From CAZPAH01 sp964584495 (GTDB lineage: Bacteria > Krumholzibacteriota > Krumholzibacteriia > Krumholzibacteriales > Krumholzibacteriaceae): a stretch of DNA of 8,427 nucleotides. The position numbers were made by a program, and so were the translations under genes. The notes beneath the pieces are model-generated. The model did not search any database. It was not told the origin of the DNA and saw only the letters and a program-made list of their open reading frames with translations. Positions 1-6,694 of the stretch are shown here, one piece after another. The stretch's first letter is position 1; every line of letters begins with the position of its first letter. The stretch spans positions 1 through 8,427 of the forward strand of contig CAZPAH010000120.1 in the NCBI GenBank assembly GCA_964584495.1, in the 5' to 3' direction.

Positions 1-248
1 ATCGCCATGACGAACTGGAGAAGGTCGGTCATCACGACGCCCCAGAGCCCCGAGACGACGAGCGGCGTGTCGGCGGCGAATGTGGTCGCGACCATCGAGG
101 TTCCGATGAGCCACCAGGGGAGCGATCGGCCCGACACGAAGAACTCCTCCGTGCTCCTCGAGGCCCTCCTGGCCAGCGCCGCGCCGATACCGAAGACTAG
201 AAGGATGTAGAGGATAAGGACGGCGACGTCGAGGGGCGCGAGGGTCAT
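1..248 (-). CDS. Sodium:solute symporter (SSS family), 5' part, apparently with an internal deletion; runs off the left edge
   Basis: The 82 visible residues look like the N-terminus of a Na+-coupled inner-membrane symporter of the SSS family. A first hydrophobic helix (residues about 6-26) is followed by an STEEFFVSGRSLPWW segment (32-46), which matches the family's usual loop into helix 2, and then by ATTFAADTPLVVSGL (54-68). Directly after that comes WGVVMTDLLQFVMA (69-82), which in complete relatives belongs to a helix roughly 100 residues further on (vSGLT has GGLSAVVWTD there). The helices normally between the two are missing, in frame. The ATG is preceded by GGAGG at 253-257 and overlaps the stop of the upstream MFS gene as ATGA, so translational coupling is likely. 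The family call is firm. The substrate is unknown, and whether the gene is intact cannot be judged from this fragment. Confidence 0.8.
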   Translation of the reverse strand, partial: MTLAPLDVAVLILYILLVFGIGAALARRASRSTEEFFVSGRSLPWWLIGTSMVATTFAADTPLVVSGLWGVVMTDLLQFVMA

Positions 249-1633
249 GCCGCCTCCGCCTCCCCGGCTCCCGCCTGCTCCCCCACGAACCTGTTGTAGA
301 TAAAGAGGGCGATCAGGGCGACGACCCCAATCGCGGCGAATGTGAACCACATCTTGTAGGGGGCCCTGGGACCTGTCTCGGGGCAGTACTTGCCGAGGAG
401 ATAGCCGGAGAGCGGCCCTCCCAGCGCGTTCGCTATGAAGGAGCGCACGTAGGCGAAACCGAGGTAGAGCCCCACCTTCCCCTTCGGCGCGAGGCTCGAG
501 ACGTAGTCTAGGAACCTCGGGGCGAAGGTCATCTCGCCTATCGCGAAGACGGCGATCGCTATGCATGCGCCCCAAAGGGTCGGAAGCACTCCGAGGAGGA
601 TCATCCCCACGACCGATATCGCCATGCCGAGCGCCATGTTCCCTATGGGCTTCATCCTCGTGACTATCGACGCTATCAGCATCTGGAAGACGATTATCAT
701 CCCGGGGTTGATCGCCACTATATACTCCATCGGCGCCTTCTCCGAAATATGGGTCACGATATACGTCGGCACCGATAGGTAGAGCTGCCAGAACATCAGG
801 TCGAAACCGGCGAATATGATGATGAAGGAGACGAACTTCATGTCGAGAAAGAGCCTGAACATATCGGCGAATGTCTCGGATACCGAGCGCACCGGCTCGC
901 CGGTCCTGTCGGGCTCCTTGTAGGCGAACTTCACGAGAAGGAGCGCCACGAGCGCCATCGCCACAGAGAAGAGGCAGATCATCTGCATCCCGAACCCCTG
1001 CCACTTGAGCATCTCTATGAATGCGGCGGGCTCCATCGGCGGATGCTGCTGCGCGGCCCTCTCCACTATCGCCTTCGTCACCTCGAAGGGGGGAACGTTG
1101 GCTGCGACCCAGCTCTTGAGCGAGGCGTAGTTAGACTCCGAGAGCCAGTGCCCGAGGTCCTGCCTGAGGGCCTTGGCGACGATCTTCCCGCTGAATCCCC
1201 CGATATTGACGACCATGTAGAAGATCGAGAAGCCGATCTTCGAGAGGCCGCCGGGAGAGGTCTTCTTCACGGTGCCCGATATGACAGGCTTTACGAAGGC
1301 GCCGCCCACCGCGATGCAGGCGAGGGCGATGATGACGGTCCCCTTCGAGGGGAAGAGGCCGAGTATCGCGTACCCCACGGCGAGCACCGAGAACGCTATG
1401 AAGAGCCCGTTTCTGAATCCTATCTTGTCGGAGATCGCCCCGGTCGGTATCGGCAGGAGGTAGAGGGAGGCTATGAAGATCCCAGTGATCGAGGCCGACA
1501 GCTCGACGCTGTAGCCGACGCGCCTCGTCAGGTAGAGAACGAGGATCACGTTCATCCCGTAGTAGGCGAGCCTCTCGAAAAGCTCGATCGTGTTCGCTAC
1601 CCAGAAGGTCCTCGGGAATGCTCTCAGGTTCAT
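245..1633 (-). CDS. POT/PTR2-type MFS transporter, probable proton-coupled peptide transporter
   Basis: This 462-residue polytopic inner-membrane protein belongs to the major facilitator superfamily. It carries the POT signature ExxERxxYYG at residues 17-26 (ELFERLAYYG; Leu replaces the usual Phe after Arg). An MFS motif-A-like loop GAISDKIGFRN lies at 65-75, and the second POT signature, FYMVVNIGG, at 138-146. A hydrophilic, Pro-rich insertion (about 158-205) separates helices 5 and 6 and is longer than usual. About twelve helices can be counted, the last near 428-447, followed by an Ala/Glu-rich tail. POT proteins import di- and tripeptides with protons, but related members take other substrates, so the substrate is an inference. 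The ATG has AAAGG (1643-1647) nine bases upstream. The gene starts 21 bp after the outer-membrane protein gene and its TGA overlaps the next ATG. Confidence 0.87.
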   Translation of the reverse strand: MNLRAFPRTFWVANTIELFERLAYYGMNVILVLYLTRRVGYSVELSASITGIFIASLYLLPIPTGAISDKIGFRNGLFIAFSVLAVGYAILGLFPSKGTVIIALACIAVGGAFVKPVISGTVKKTSPGGLSKIGFSIFYMVVNIGGFSGKIVAKALRQDLGHWLSESNYASLKSWVAANVPPFEVTKAIVERAAQQHPPMEPAAFIEMLKWQGFGMQMICLFSVAMALVALLLVKFAYKEPDRTGEPVRSVSETFADMFRLFLDMKFVSFIIIFAGFDLMFWQLYLSVPTYIVTHISEKAPMEYIVAINPGMIIVFQMLIASIVTRMKPIGNMALGMAISVVGMILLGVLPTLWGACIAIAVFAIGEMTFAPRFLDYVSSLAPKGKVGLYLGFAYVRSFIANALGGPLSGYLLGKYCPETGPRAPYKMWFTFAAIGVVALIALFIYNRFVGEQAGAGEAEAA

Positions 1634-1654
1634 CCGCTTCCGCCTTTCGTCGTG

Positions 1655-2322
1655 CTAGAACCCCAGCTTCATCCCGATGTACAGGCCGTATCCGCTCAGG
1701 TTCACCTTCCCTTCGTTGTATCCGGTCTCGGCCGCGTCGACCGGACCGTAGCTCTTCTCGAGCCCCTCGTAGGTGTCGTATATCAGGTATACATCCTTGA
1801 CGGCCCCGTCCATGGTGCCGGTCCCCTCGAACCCCGAGATCTCGGCCCAGCGGCCCCTCAGCGAGANNNNNNNNNNNNNNNNNNNNNNNNNNNNNNNNNN
1901 NNNNNNNNNNNNNNNNNNNNNNNNNNNNNNNNNNNNNNNNNNNNNNNNNNNNNNNNNNNNNNNNNNGTCAGGGGGTACGACCTGACCTTGTGCTCGAAAT
2001 TGCCCGAGTACCCGAGCGAGGCGATGTTGTAAGAGTACGACGAGGTCCCCGTCATCATCCCCGCGCCGGCCGCAACGTCGAGGGAGGGAAGGAGGGGATA
2101 GTACACCTCCAGCCCTATCTCCGGCAGCCAGTTGAGCTTGTCGGCCTCGGGCACCCCCACCAGCACGAGAAACTCGTTGGCGAACTCTATATTGTCGTTG
2201 TAATCGTCATAGCTCACGTGGGCGTAGCCGCCTGTCAGCCTCGCGCCGAATCCGGCCGCGCAGGGCGAGGCCATCCCCAGAAGCAGCGCGGCCGCCGCGA
2301 TGGTCGCTGAAAAGATCCTCAT
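1655..2322 (-). CDS. Outer-membrane beta-barrel protein, interrupted by the assembly gap
   Basis: The first 118 codons begin with a Sec signal peptide (MRIFSATIAAAALLLGMA, likely cleaved after Cys-Ala-Ala near residue 28). Amphipathic beta segments rich in Tyr, Gly and Asn follow. After the N run, 69 more codons end in GYGLYIGMKLGF, an alternating strand with a C-terminal Phe, as expected of a BAM-inserted barrel. The two parts lie in different frames only because the gap is drawn as 100 N. One continuous gene needs a true gap length of 3n+2. The start chosen is ATG 2322 because AAGGAGG (2327-2333) sits just ahead of it; the in-frame GTG at 2337 would lie upstream of that site. Visible length is about 187 residues plus the gap, consistent with a small 8- to 10-strand barrel. 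No family could be named. It lies in the middle of a transporter operon, 21 bp after ktrA and 21 bp before the MFS gene. Confidence 0.8.
1867..1966. other. Assembly gap (100 N) inside the outer-membrane protein gene
   Basis: Exactly 100 N, the conventional placeholder for a gap of unknown size between scaffolded contigs. Coding sequence for a beta-barrel protein is on both sides in the same direction. The left flank (1655-1866) holds two spare bases plus 70 codons including the stop. The right flank (1967-2322) holds 118 codons plus two spare bases. The missing length should therefore leave remainder 2 when divided by 3 if the gene is intact. Confidence 0.97.
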
Positions 2323-2326
2323 CGTT

Positions 2327-2333
2327 CCTCCTT
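2327..2333 (-). promoter_or_regulatory. Strong Shine-Dalgarno site that sets the outer-membrane protein start
   Basis: Read on the minus strand this is AAGGAGG, four bases before the ATG at 2322. It lies between the ktrA stop codon (2344-2346) and the barrel-protein start. It argues against the in-frame GTG at 2337, which would put five extra residues in front of the signal peptide. Confidence 0.85.
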
Positions 2334-2343
2334 GCACTCCCGT

Positions 2344-3009
2344 TCAACCTTTATCGAGCTGCTTTATCTTCTTTATATCCTCCCTCGTGCCTATCACGAT
2401 AAGCACGTCGCTGTCCTTTATCGTGAAGCCGGCGGGCGGGACGAGGATGAAATTCTCCGGCACGAGCTCCTTGATCCCGATCACGTTGATATTGTAGGTA
2501 GACCTCAATTGAAGCTCCGCCAGCGTCTTGCCCACGAAATCCTGGACAGGCGCTATCTCGGCTATGATGAAGTCGCCCGACATCGGGAAGTAGTCGAGAA
2601 CGTCCGGGGTCGAGAGCGACCTCGCCGTCTTGATCGCCATATCCTTCTCGGGGAATATGATATCGGTCGCCCCCACCTTGGCCAGTATCTTGCCGTGGTC
2701 GTCGTCCATCGCCTTGACGACGATCCTCTTGACCTTGAGCTCCTTCAGGTAGAGGGTGATCAGCGTCGACGCGTTCGCCTCGCCCCCCATGCTGACGACT
2801 ATCGCATCCATCCCGTCCAGGCCGAGGGTGGATAGAAGTTCCTTCTGGGTGGCGTCCCCCGTTATCGCCTGCGAGCAGTAGGGACGGATCTTCTGTGTCG
2901 GATCCTGTTCCACGTCGAGGGCAAGGACGTCGTGCCCCTCCTCGAAGAGGGTCCTCGCCACGTTGAATCCGAAATTTCCAAGACCTATTACCGCGAACTT
3001 CTTTGCCAT
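2344..3009 (-). CDS. ktrA: KtrA/TrkA-family RCK regulatory subunit of the potassium uptake system
   Basis: A 221-residue cytoplasmic protein with a single RCK unit, the usual size for KtrA (TrkA proper has two). The N-terminal Rossmann domain shows GLGNFG at residues 9-14, an acidic residue at the end of the second strand (D32) expected to contact the ribose of the bound nucleotide, and GD at 51-52. The C-terminal RCK_C domain spans about 140-221. KtrA-type rings bind ATP/ADP or NAD(H) on the membrane channel and gate K+ flow. The neighbouring upstream gene encodes the matching channel subunit, 35 bp away. The ATG at 3009 has AAGGAAG (3014-3020) four bases upstream. No truncation or missing motif is seen. 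Naming it KtrA rather than TrkA rests on the single-RCK length. Confidence 0.92.
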   Translation of the reverse strand: MAKKFAVIGLGNFGFNVARTLFEEGHDVLALDVEQDPTQKIRPYCSQAITGDATQKELLSTLGLDGMDAIVVSMGGEANASTLITLYLKELKVKRIVVKAMDDDHGKILAKVGATDIIFPEKDMAIKTARSLSTPDVLDYFPMSGDFIIAEIAPVQDFVGKTLAELQLRSTYNINVIGIKELVPENFILVPPAGFTIKDSDVLIVIGTREDIKKIKQLDKG

Positions 3010-3044
3010 CGTTCTTCCTTTCCCGTGCCACGGCCCCGCGATCG

Positions 3045-4448
3045 CTAGCCGATCATCACCTTCTCCTCGGCGTACCTGTAGAGGGCCTCCGGGCCCCTGC
3101 GGGTGATGACGTACGCTACGGTCAGCAGCCCGACGCGGCCGAGCAGCATCAGGATGATTATCACAAATTTACCCGCCGTTGTCAGCGACGATGTGACCCC
3201 CATCGACAGGCCTACCGTGGCGAAGGCCGAAACGGTCTCGAACAGGTAGGCGAGAAAATACTCGCTCCCCGACTTGGGCGAGCCGATCTGCATGACGAGA
3301 AGGAGTATCAGACCTATCGTCACGGTCAGCACGGCGAGAATGAATACCGACAGGGCGCGCGACACCGTCTCGGCCGGAAGCGTCCTTTTATAAATGCTCA
3401 CGGCCTCGCTGCCGTGAAACCTGCTTTTTATCAACGCGGCGAATACGGCGAGCGACGTCGTCTTTATCCCCCCGCCGCACGAGCCGGGGCTCGCCCCTAT
3501 GAACATCAGTAGGACTATCATGAAGAGGGTCGCAGGTCCCAGCGCCTGCATATCGAGCGTGTTGAACCCCGCCGTCCTCGCCGTGACCGACTGGAAGAAC
3601 GAGGTCCACACCTTCCCCCCCCACGAAAGGCCGGCGATCCGCCCGTCCAGCTCGAGGAGGAAGATCATCACGGCACCTGCGATGATGAGCAGGAAGGTCG
3701 TCGAGATAACCATCCTCGAATGGAGCGAGAGCGGAACCCGCCTGTGCTCGCGGCGGTACCTTATTCGCATCAAAAACTCGTACATCACGGGGAACCCGAG
3801 TCCGCCCGCAACGATGAGGATCATTACCGTCAGGTTCAGAAGGACGCTCGTCCTGTACTCGATGAAGCTCGAGCTGAAGAAAGAGAACCCGGCGTTGCAG
3901 AAGGCCGATATCGAGTGGAAGAGGCTCGTGAAAAGCGCATCTCCCGCGGCCATCCTGCCGCGCCAGAAGGTGAACAGGAAGAACGTGCCCACGAGCTCCA
4001 CCGCCAGCGTGAAGACGAAGATCGACTTTATCAGCCTTCCAACGTGCTTTATCGGGGTAGAGGTGAAGCTCTCGGTCACGATCCACCGCTGCCTCGTTCC
4101 TAGCCCCTTCCCGAGGAATATGAAGAGGAATACGGAGAATGTCATGACACCGAGCCCGCCGAGCTGTATCAGCAGCATTATCACGCACTTGCCGAACACG
4201 GTGAACTGGCTCCCCGTATCGACCACTATCAGCCCTGTTACGCAGATCGCCGAGGTGGAGGTGAAGAGGGCGTCGATCGGCGAGAGGCGCTCGCCGGTCG
4301 AGGCGATCGGCAGGGAGAGAAGAAGCGCCCCCACAAGCGCCGCGACAGTGAAGCTTATAATGACGAAATAGCCCGGCTGCATCCTCTGGACGCGTTTCCG
4401 GAGCTTCCTTCTCGTCGACATGACATATTCGTGCTGCGTCTCGACCAT
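3045..4448 (-). CDS. ktrB: KtrB/TrkH-family potassium channel/transporter subunit
   Basis: A 467-residue inner-membrane protein with the four-fold M1-P-M2 plan of the SKT superfamily. The four pore loops are visible: SAICVTGL (66-73), SAFCNAGFS (181-189), TARTAGFNT (289-297) and SAFATVGLS (407-415), with the selectivity glycines at 72, 187, 294 and 413. The Gly/Ser-rich intramembrane gate loop after the third pore is GASPGSCGGGIKTTS (318-332). The last helix has the conserved Arg (R438, GRVGLLT). Members conduct K+, often Na+-stimulated, under control of an RCK ring, here encoded by the next gene. ATG 4448 was preferred: a weak AAGG lies 12 bases upstream, while the in-frame ATG at 4421 has no ribosome site. 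The upstream gene ends 14 bp away. Length is typical for KtrB. Confidence 0.93.
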   Translation of the reverse strand: MVETQHEYVMSTRRKLRKRVQRMQPGYFVIISFTVAALVGALLLSLPIASTGERLSPIDALFTSTSAICVTGLIVVDTGSQFTVFGKCVIMLLIQLGGLGVMTFSVFLFIFLGKGLGTRQRWIVTESFTSTPIKHVGRLIKSIFVFTLAVELVGTFFLFTFWRGRMAAGDALFTSLFHSISAFCNAGFSFFSSSFIEYRTSVLLNLTVMILIVAGGLGFPVMYEFLMRIRYRREHRRVPLSLHSRMVISTTFLLIIAGAVMIFLLELDGRIAGLSWGGKVWTSFFQSVTARTAGFNTLDMQALGPATLFMIVLLMFIGASPGSCGGGIKTTSLAVFAALIKSRFHGSEAVSIYKRTLPAETVSRALSVFILAVLTVTIGLILLLVMQIGSPKSGSEYFLAYLFETVSAFATVGLSMGVTSSLTTAGKFVIIILMLLGRVGLLTVAYVITRRGPEALYRYAEEKVMIG

Positions 4449-4462
4449 ATTCTATATAGACC

Positions 4463-4822
4463 TTACTTGATAAACCCTATGCGGGTCTCTCCCTCTTCGA
4501 ACGAGCCGAGGACCTCCCTGGCTAGCGTCTCGGGATCCCTGTCGGGGAACCTGATGACGGTCTTCACGTTCCTCCAGGGCATCAGGATATTGACGGTGTT
4601 CTTGACCTGTTCCCGTTTCGCCTCGGGGATGTACTTCCCCTTGGAATCCCTCAGCTCGACAGTGACGAAATTCCGGTTCTCGATCCAGATCCCGATCTCG
4701 TCCACCGCCGCGACCTTGCAGAAAAAGGGAGCCTCCCCCTCGATTCCGGTGAACTCGAGCCCCTCGTAGCTCTCCAGGCTGATGAGCACCGTTTGATCGA
4801 TAAGGTCTGTGGCATCTTCCAT
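4463..4822 (-). CDS. Conserved-looking small protein of unknown function, possibly an Sm-like/SH3-like barrel
   Basis: A 119-residue soluble protein I do not recognise. It has no signal peptide, membrane segment or cysteine cluster (one Cys, residue 35). Short beta-type segments alternate with charged turns: VLISLES (12-18), FFCKVAAVD (33-41), IGIWIEN (43-49), VTVELRD (53-59), VNILMPWRNVKTVIRFPD (77-94). The last stretch, a hydrophobic strand leading into PWRNVKTVIRFP, is reminiscent of the closing strands of Sm-like or other small beta-barrel proteins. That resemblance is only an impression. A short acidic helix and tail follow (97-119). The ATG at 4822 has AAAGGAG six bases upstream, an excellent site. 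It lies 14 bp before ktrB in the same direction and is probably the first gene of the potassium-uptake operon, so a role tied to expression or assembly of that operon is possible but unproven. Confidence 0.75.
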   Translation of the reverse strand: MEDATDLIDQTVLISLESYEGLEFTGIEGEAPFFCKVAAVDEIGIWIENRNFVTVELRDSKGKYIPEAKREQVKNTVNILMPWRNVKTVIRFPDRDPETLAREVLGSFEEGETRIGFIK

Positions 4823-4873
4823 CGCCGACTCCTTTGGATAATCCGGTCGTATCGGTTGGACCGGGTTTGGGCA

Positions 4874-4902
4874 ATTCTGACCTTAAACGGGGAAAATATC
4901 AA
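4874..4902 (-). promoter_or_regulatory. Candidate sigma70 promoter of the ktr/transporter operon
   Basis: On the minus strand a TTGATA box (plus positions 4897-4902) is followed after exactly 17 bp by CAGAAT (4874-4879). The matches to consensus are 5/6 and 4/6. The site sits in the AT-rich end of the 76-bp gap between the ChaN-like gene and the small gene at 4822; its -35 box overlaps the ChaN-like stop codon. Transcription would begin near 4867, leaving a leader of about 45 bases. This would give the potassium operon its own promoter in addition to any read-through. Confidence 0.45.
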
Positions 4903-6587
4903 ATAAAAAGGTTGCTGAAAGATCCTCCCCTTGCCGGGGAGCACCTTTTGACCCACCTGACATAGATATCGCTGGCCTCTCCCTTAGCGTCGAATCTCTC
5001 GCGAAATAGGCCGAGAAGCTCCTGGCGGGTGATCGCTCCTTCGTGGTAACCCTTGTAAATCGCTTCACCAAGCGTAGTTCCGAGGGTCCTTACTATATGG
5101 AGCCTTTTCCTTATTCCCAGATTCCAGATATCCCTGAGCCCCTTGGTCGCCCTGAGCCCGTCGCTGCTTTCCCTCTCGCGCCTGAAATGGTACCTCAGAT
5201 GGTCCGCTATCTCGCGGGTCTGGGCCAGGGAGACCCCCTTTAGGGGCTTCCTCACCCTCCCCCGCGCGTCGATGCAGCCAAGAAGCGGGTCGCTCTTCAC
5301 GGGATCGAGCTTAGGGATTATGATCTTCGCCCCAAGCACCGAAAGGGCCTCCTCGAAGACGAATGCGTAGAACCTGTCCTCCAGCCCCCGCCTGACCCTG
5401 TTCCTTATCCCAACCTCGTCCCGCATAGCGTAGACGACGAACCGGGCCGCCTCCCTCGCTGCGGCCTCCGGGGTGAACTTCATGAGAAGGGATGCGTTGA
5501 TCGAGGGCATGTAGACGATCTTCGAAGTCTGGAGGCTCTCCATTGCCGCCAGGATCGAGGACTGCTTGATCTTCATCGACCGCAGCATCGACGAGAACGA
5601 ATTGTAGGTCTTCCTGCAGTGAACCTCCGGAAAGATCGAGCTTACATCCTCCTTCCAGTCGCCCTGCACGGTGACCTGGAGCTTCTCGGGGCGGCCGAGG
5701 AGAAATATCAGGATATTCTCCGCCATCTCCTCGAGCGACGGGGTGAGGATGTCGCACTCGACCCCCTCGGTCCACTGGTCGAAGATGTCCCTGTACGACT
5801 GGTACTTTATGATCGGCGAGGTCGTCATCAGGCAGTAGCGCCCCCCGCCCGCCTCCACCGCCTCGGCCTCCTCCATCCCGGCCAGAAGCAGCTTCCAGTA
5901 GATCTCGTCGATATTGTGGACTACGACGAGATCCTTCGTCCCCGCGCCGCAGAGCCTTTTCACCTGGGCGGGCAGGTGGTTCGAGGCGAGGTGCGATTCG
6001 CCTATCATCACGAGTATTATATGGCCGGGAAAGAAGTTGCGTATCGACTCTATCCGCCTTGCCATCATCCTGTCCCTGGCGCGTATGAACCTGAGATCGT
6101 CCCTCGGTCCCGAGTCGATCCCGAATATCGGCACGAAGGGGTCCTTGGCGAACTGGAAGATCCGGCGGTAGCTCTGCCAGTTGAAGCCCCATTCGGAATT
6201 GTAGTCGATGCTTTCGAGGAAGGTTTCCTCGTTCACCGTCCCCTGCATCCACCTGTCGAGCGTCTCCTGCTGGTACTCGTAGAGCATCTCGAGGGCGAGA
6301 ACGACCTTCGCCCCCTTCGCCTTGAGGGCCTCGAGCAGCAGGAGCAGGCTGTCCTGGCTGTCCTTCAGGGGATGGTAGTCTCCGAAATAGACGATATCGC
6401 TCGAGAGGGCGGCATCGACTATCTCCTCGACGGCGCACACCCTCTGGTAAGATGCGAATTCGCGGTTGAAGTCCCTTATATACCTCGACCTTACAGTCTT
6501 GTCGGCCCCGAATATCTCCCTCTTCAGGCGCGAGACAACCCTCTTCTGGGCCGCTATCTCCTTTTTCACCTCGCGTAGCGCTATCAT
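4899..6587 (-). CDS. ChaN-like (EreA/ChaN/TraB-Tiki-type fold) protein with a large unassigned C-terminal region
   Basis: A 562-residue protein with no signal peptide. A basic, probably coiled-coil helix (2-45) leads into a ChaN-like domain (about 60-250). It shows VYFGDYH (66-72, in place of the usual GE-x-H), VLALEM with E100, a Q-rich helix with LDRWMQGTVNEETFL, WGFNWQSYRRIFQFAK and MIGESHLASNHLP (194-206, H199). ChaN proteins are linked to haem binding in some bacteria; the wider superfamily includes hydrolases with conserved Glu and His. Activity here is unknown. Residues about 280-562, mostly helical and charged, match nothing I recognise and make the protein about twice ChaN size. The start is uncertain: ATG 6587 is chosen because the likely promoter at 6604-6632 would begin transcription downstream of the alternative ATG at 6617, which has no ribosome site. 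The only Shine-Dalgarno-like bases before 6587 are too close to it. Confidence 0.75.
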   Translation of the reverse strand: MIALREVKKEIAAQKRVVSRLKREIFGADKTVRSRYIRDFNREFASYQRVCAVEEIVDAALSSDIVYFGDYHPLKDSQDSLLLLLEALKAKGAKVVLALEMLYEYQQETLDRWMQGTVNEETFLESIDYNSEWGFNWQSYRRIFQFAKDPFVPIFGIDSGPRDDLRFIRARDRMMARRIESIRNFFPGHIILVMIGESHLASNHLPAQVKRLCGAGTKDLVVVHNIDEIYWKLLLAGMEEAEAVEAGGGRYCLMTTSPIIKYQSYRDIFDQWTEGVECDILTPSLEEMAENILIFLLGRPEKLQVTVQGDWKEDVSSIFPEVHCRKTYNSFSSMLRSMKIKQSSILAAMESLQTSKIVYMPSINASLLMKFTPEAAAREAARFVVYAMRDEVGIRNRVRRGLEDRFYAFVFEEALSVLGAKIIIPKLDPVKSDPLLGCIDARGRVRKPLKGVSLAQTREIADHLRYHFRRERESSDGLRATKGLRDIWNLGIRKRLHIVRTLGTTLGEAIYKGYHEGAITRQELLGLFRERFDAKGEASDIYVRWVKRCSPARGGSFSNLFI

Positions 6588-6603
6588 ATCCTTCACAGCG
6601 ATA

Positions 6604-6632
6604 AATATAATCGACATCGCAACTGCTGTCGA
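6604..6632 (-). promoter_or_regulatory. Leftward sigma70-type promoter for the ChaN-like gene
   Basis: Read on the minus strand: TCGACA (plus positions 6627-6632), 17 bp, TATATT (6604-6609). Both boxes match consensus 5/6. The start of transcription would fall near 6597, about ten bases before the ATG at 6587. It shares almost all of its length with the rightward promoter, of which it is the near mirror image. Confidence 0.5.
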
Positions 6633-6639
6633 ATATAAT
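6611..6639 (+). promoter_or_regulatory. Rightward sigma70-type promoter for the cysteine-rich protein and acyl-CoA synthetase
   Basis: TCGACA (6611-6616; 5/6) and TATAAT (6634-6639; 6/6) are separated by 17 bp, the optimal spacing. Transcription would start near 6646, which rules out the ATG at 6638 (it lies in the -10 box) and supports ATG 6695, giving a leader of about 50 bases. Confidence 0.6.
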
Positions 6640-6694
6640 GGTCACCGTTCCGTATTTCGGCGATATCAACAGTTTCTTGACATCGAAAGTGAAG

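Larger units (their letters stand above)
6604..6639. repeat. Imperfect palindrome spanning the divergent promoters
   Basis: Arms 6604-6616 and 6627-6639 pair at 11 of 13 positions around a 10-base centre. The inner six bases (TCGACA / TGTCGA) pair perfectly. The mismatches are 6605/6638 and 6610/6633. Each arm carries one promoter's -35 box and the other promoter's -10 box. The symmetry could come simply from the two promoters, or it could be an operator for a dimeric regulator. Confidence 0.75.

Noticed and set aside
1043..2032. 329-codon plus-strand frame crossing the N run
   Set aside because: It reads through 100 N and is antisense to the MFS and barrel genes. The composition is shadow-like.
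2225..2322. Cysteine near the end of the barrel protein's signal peptide, considered as a lipoprotein site
   Set aside because: The residues before it are Ala-Ser-Pro, not a lipobox ending in Gly or Ala before Cys; an ordinary Sec cleavage fits better.
1655..2322. Frame change across the N run, considered as a frameshifted pseudogene
   Set aside because: The 100 N are a placeholder of unknown length, so the frame difference carries no information. Both ends look like an intact barrel protein.
4925..4941. Six-bp GC hairpin (CTCCCC, five-base loop, GGGGAG) near the end of the ChaN-like gene, considered as a terminator
   Set aside because: It lies inside the coding sequence. On the minus strand the nearest T run is more than ten bases past the stem, and on the plus strand only a short TTTT follows with no gene to terminate.
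5619..6578. 319-codon open frame antisense to the ChaN-like gene
   Set aside because: An antisense shadow typical of GC-rich coding DNA: biased Arg/Leu/Pro composition, no motifs, and no independent ribosome site or promoter noticed.
6677..6682. Perfect TTGACA in the leader of the cysteine-rich gene
   Set aside because: Seventeen bases downstream the sequence is GTCTGA, a poor -10 box, and this spot is already downstream of a better promoter.
6638..6694. Upstream ATG at 6638 as the start of the cysteine-rich protein
   Set aside because: The ATG falls inside the predicted TATAAT box and has no ribosome site; ATG 6695 fits the expected transcript start.
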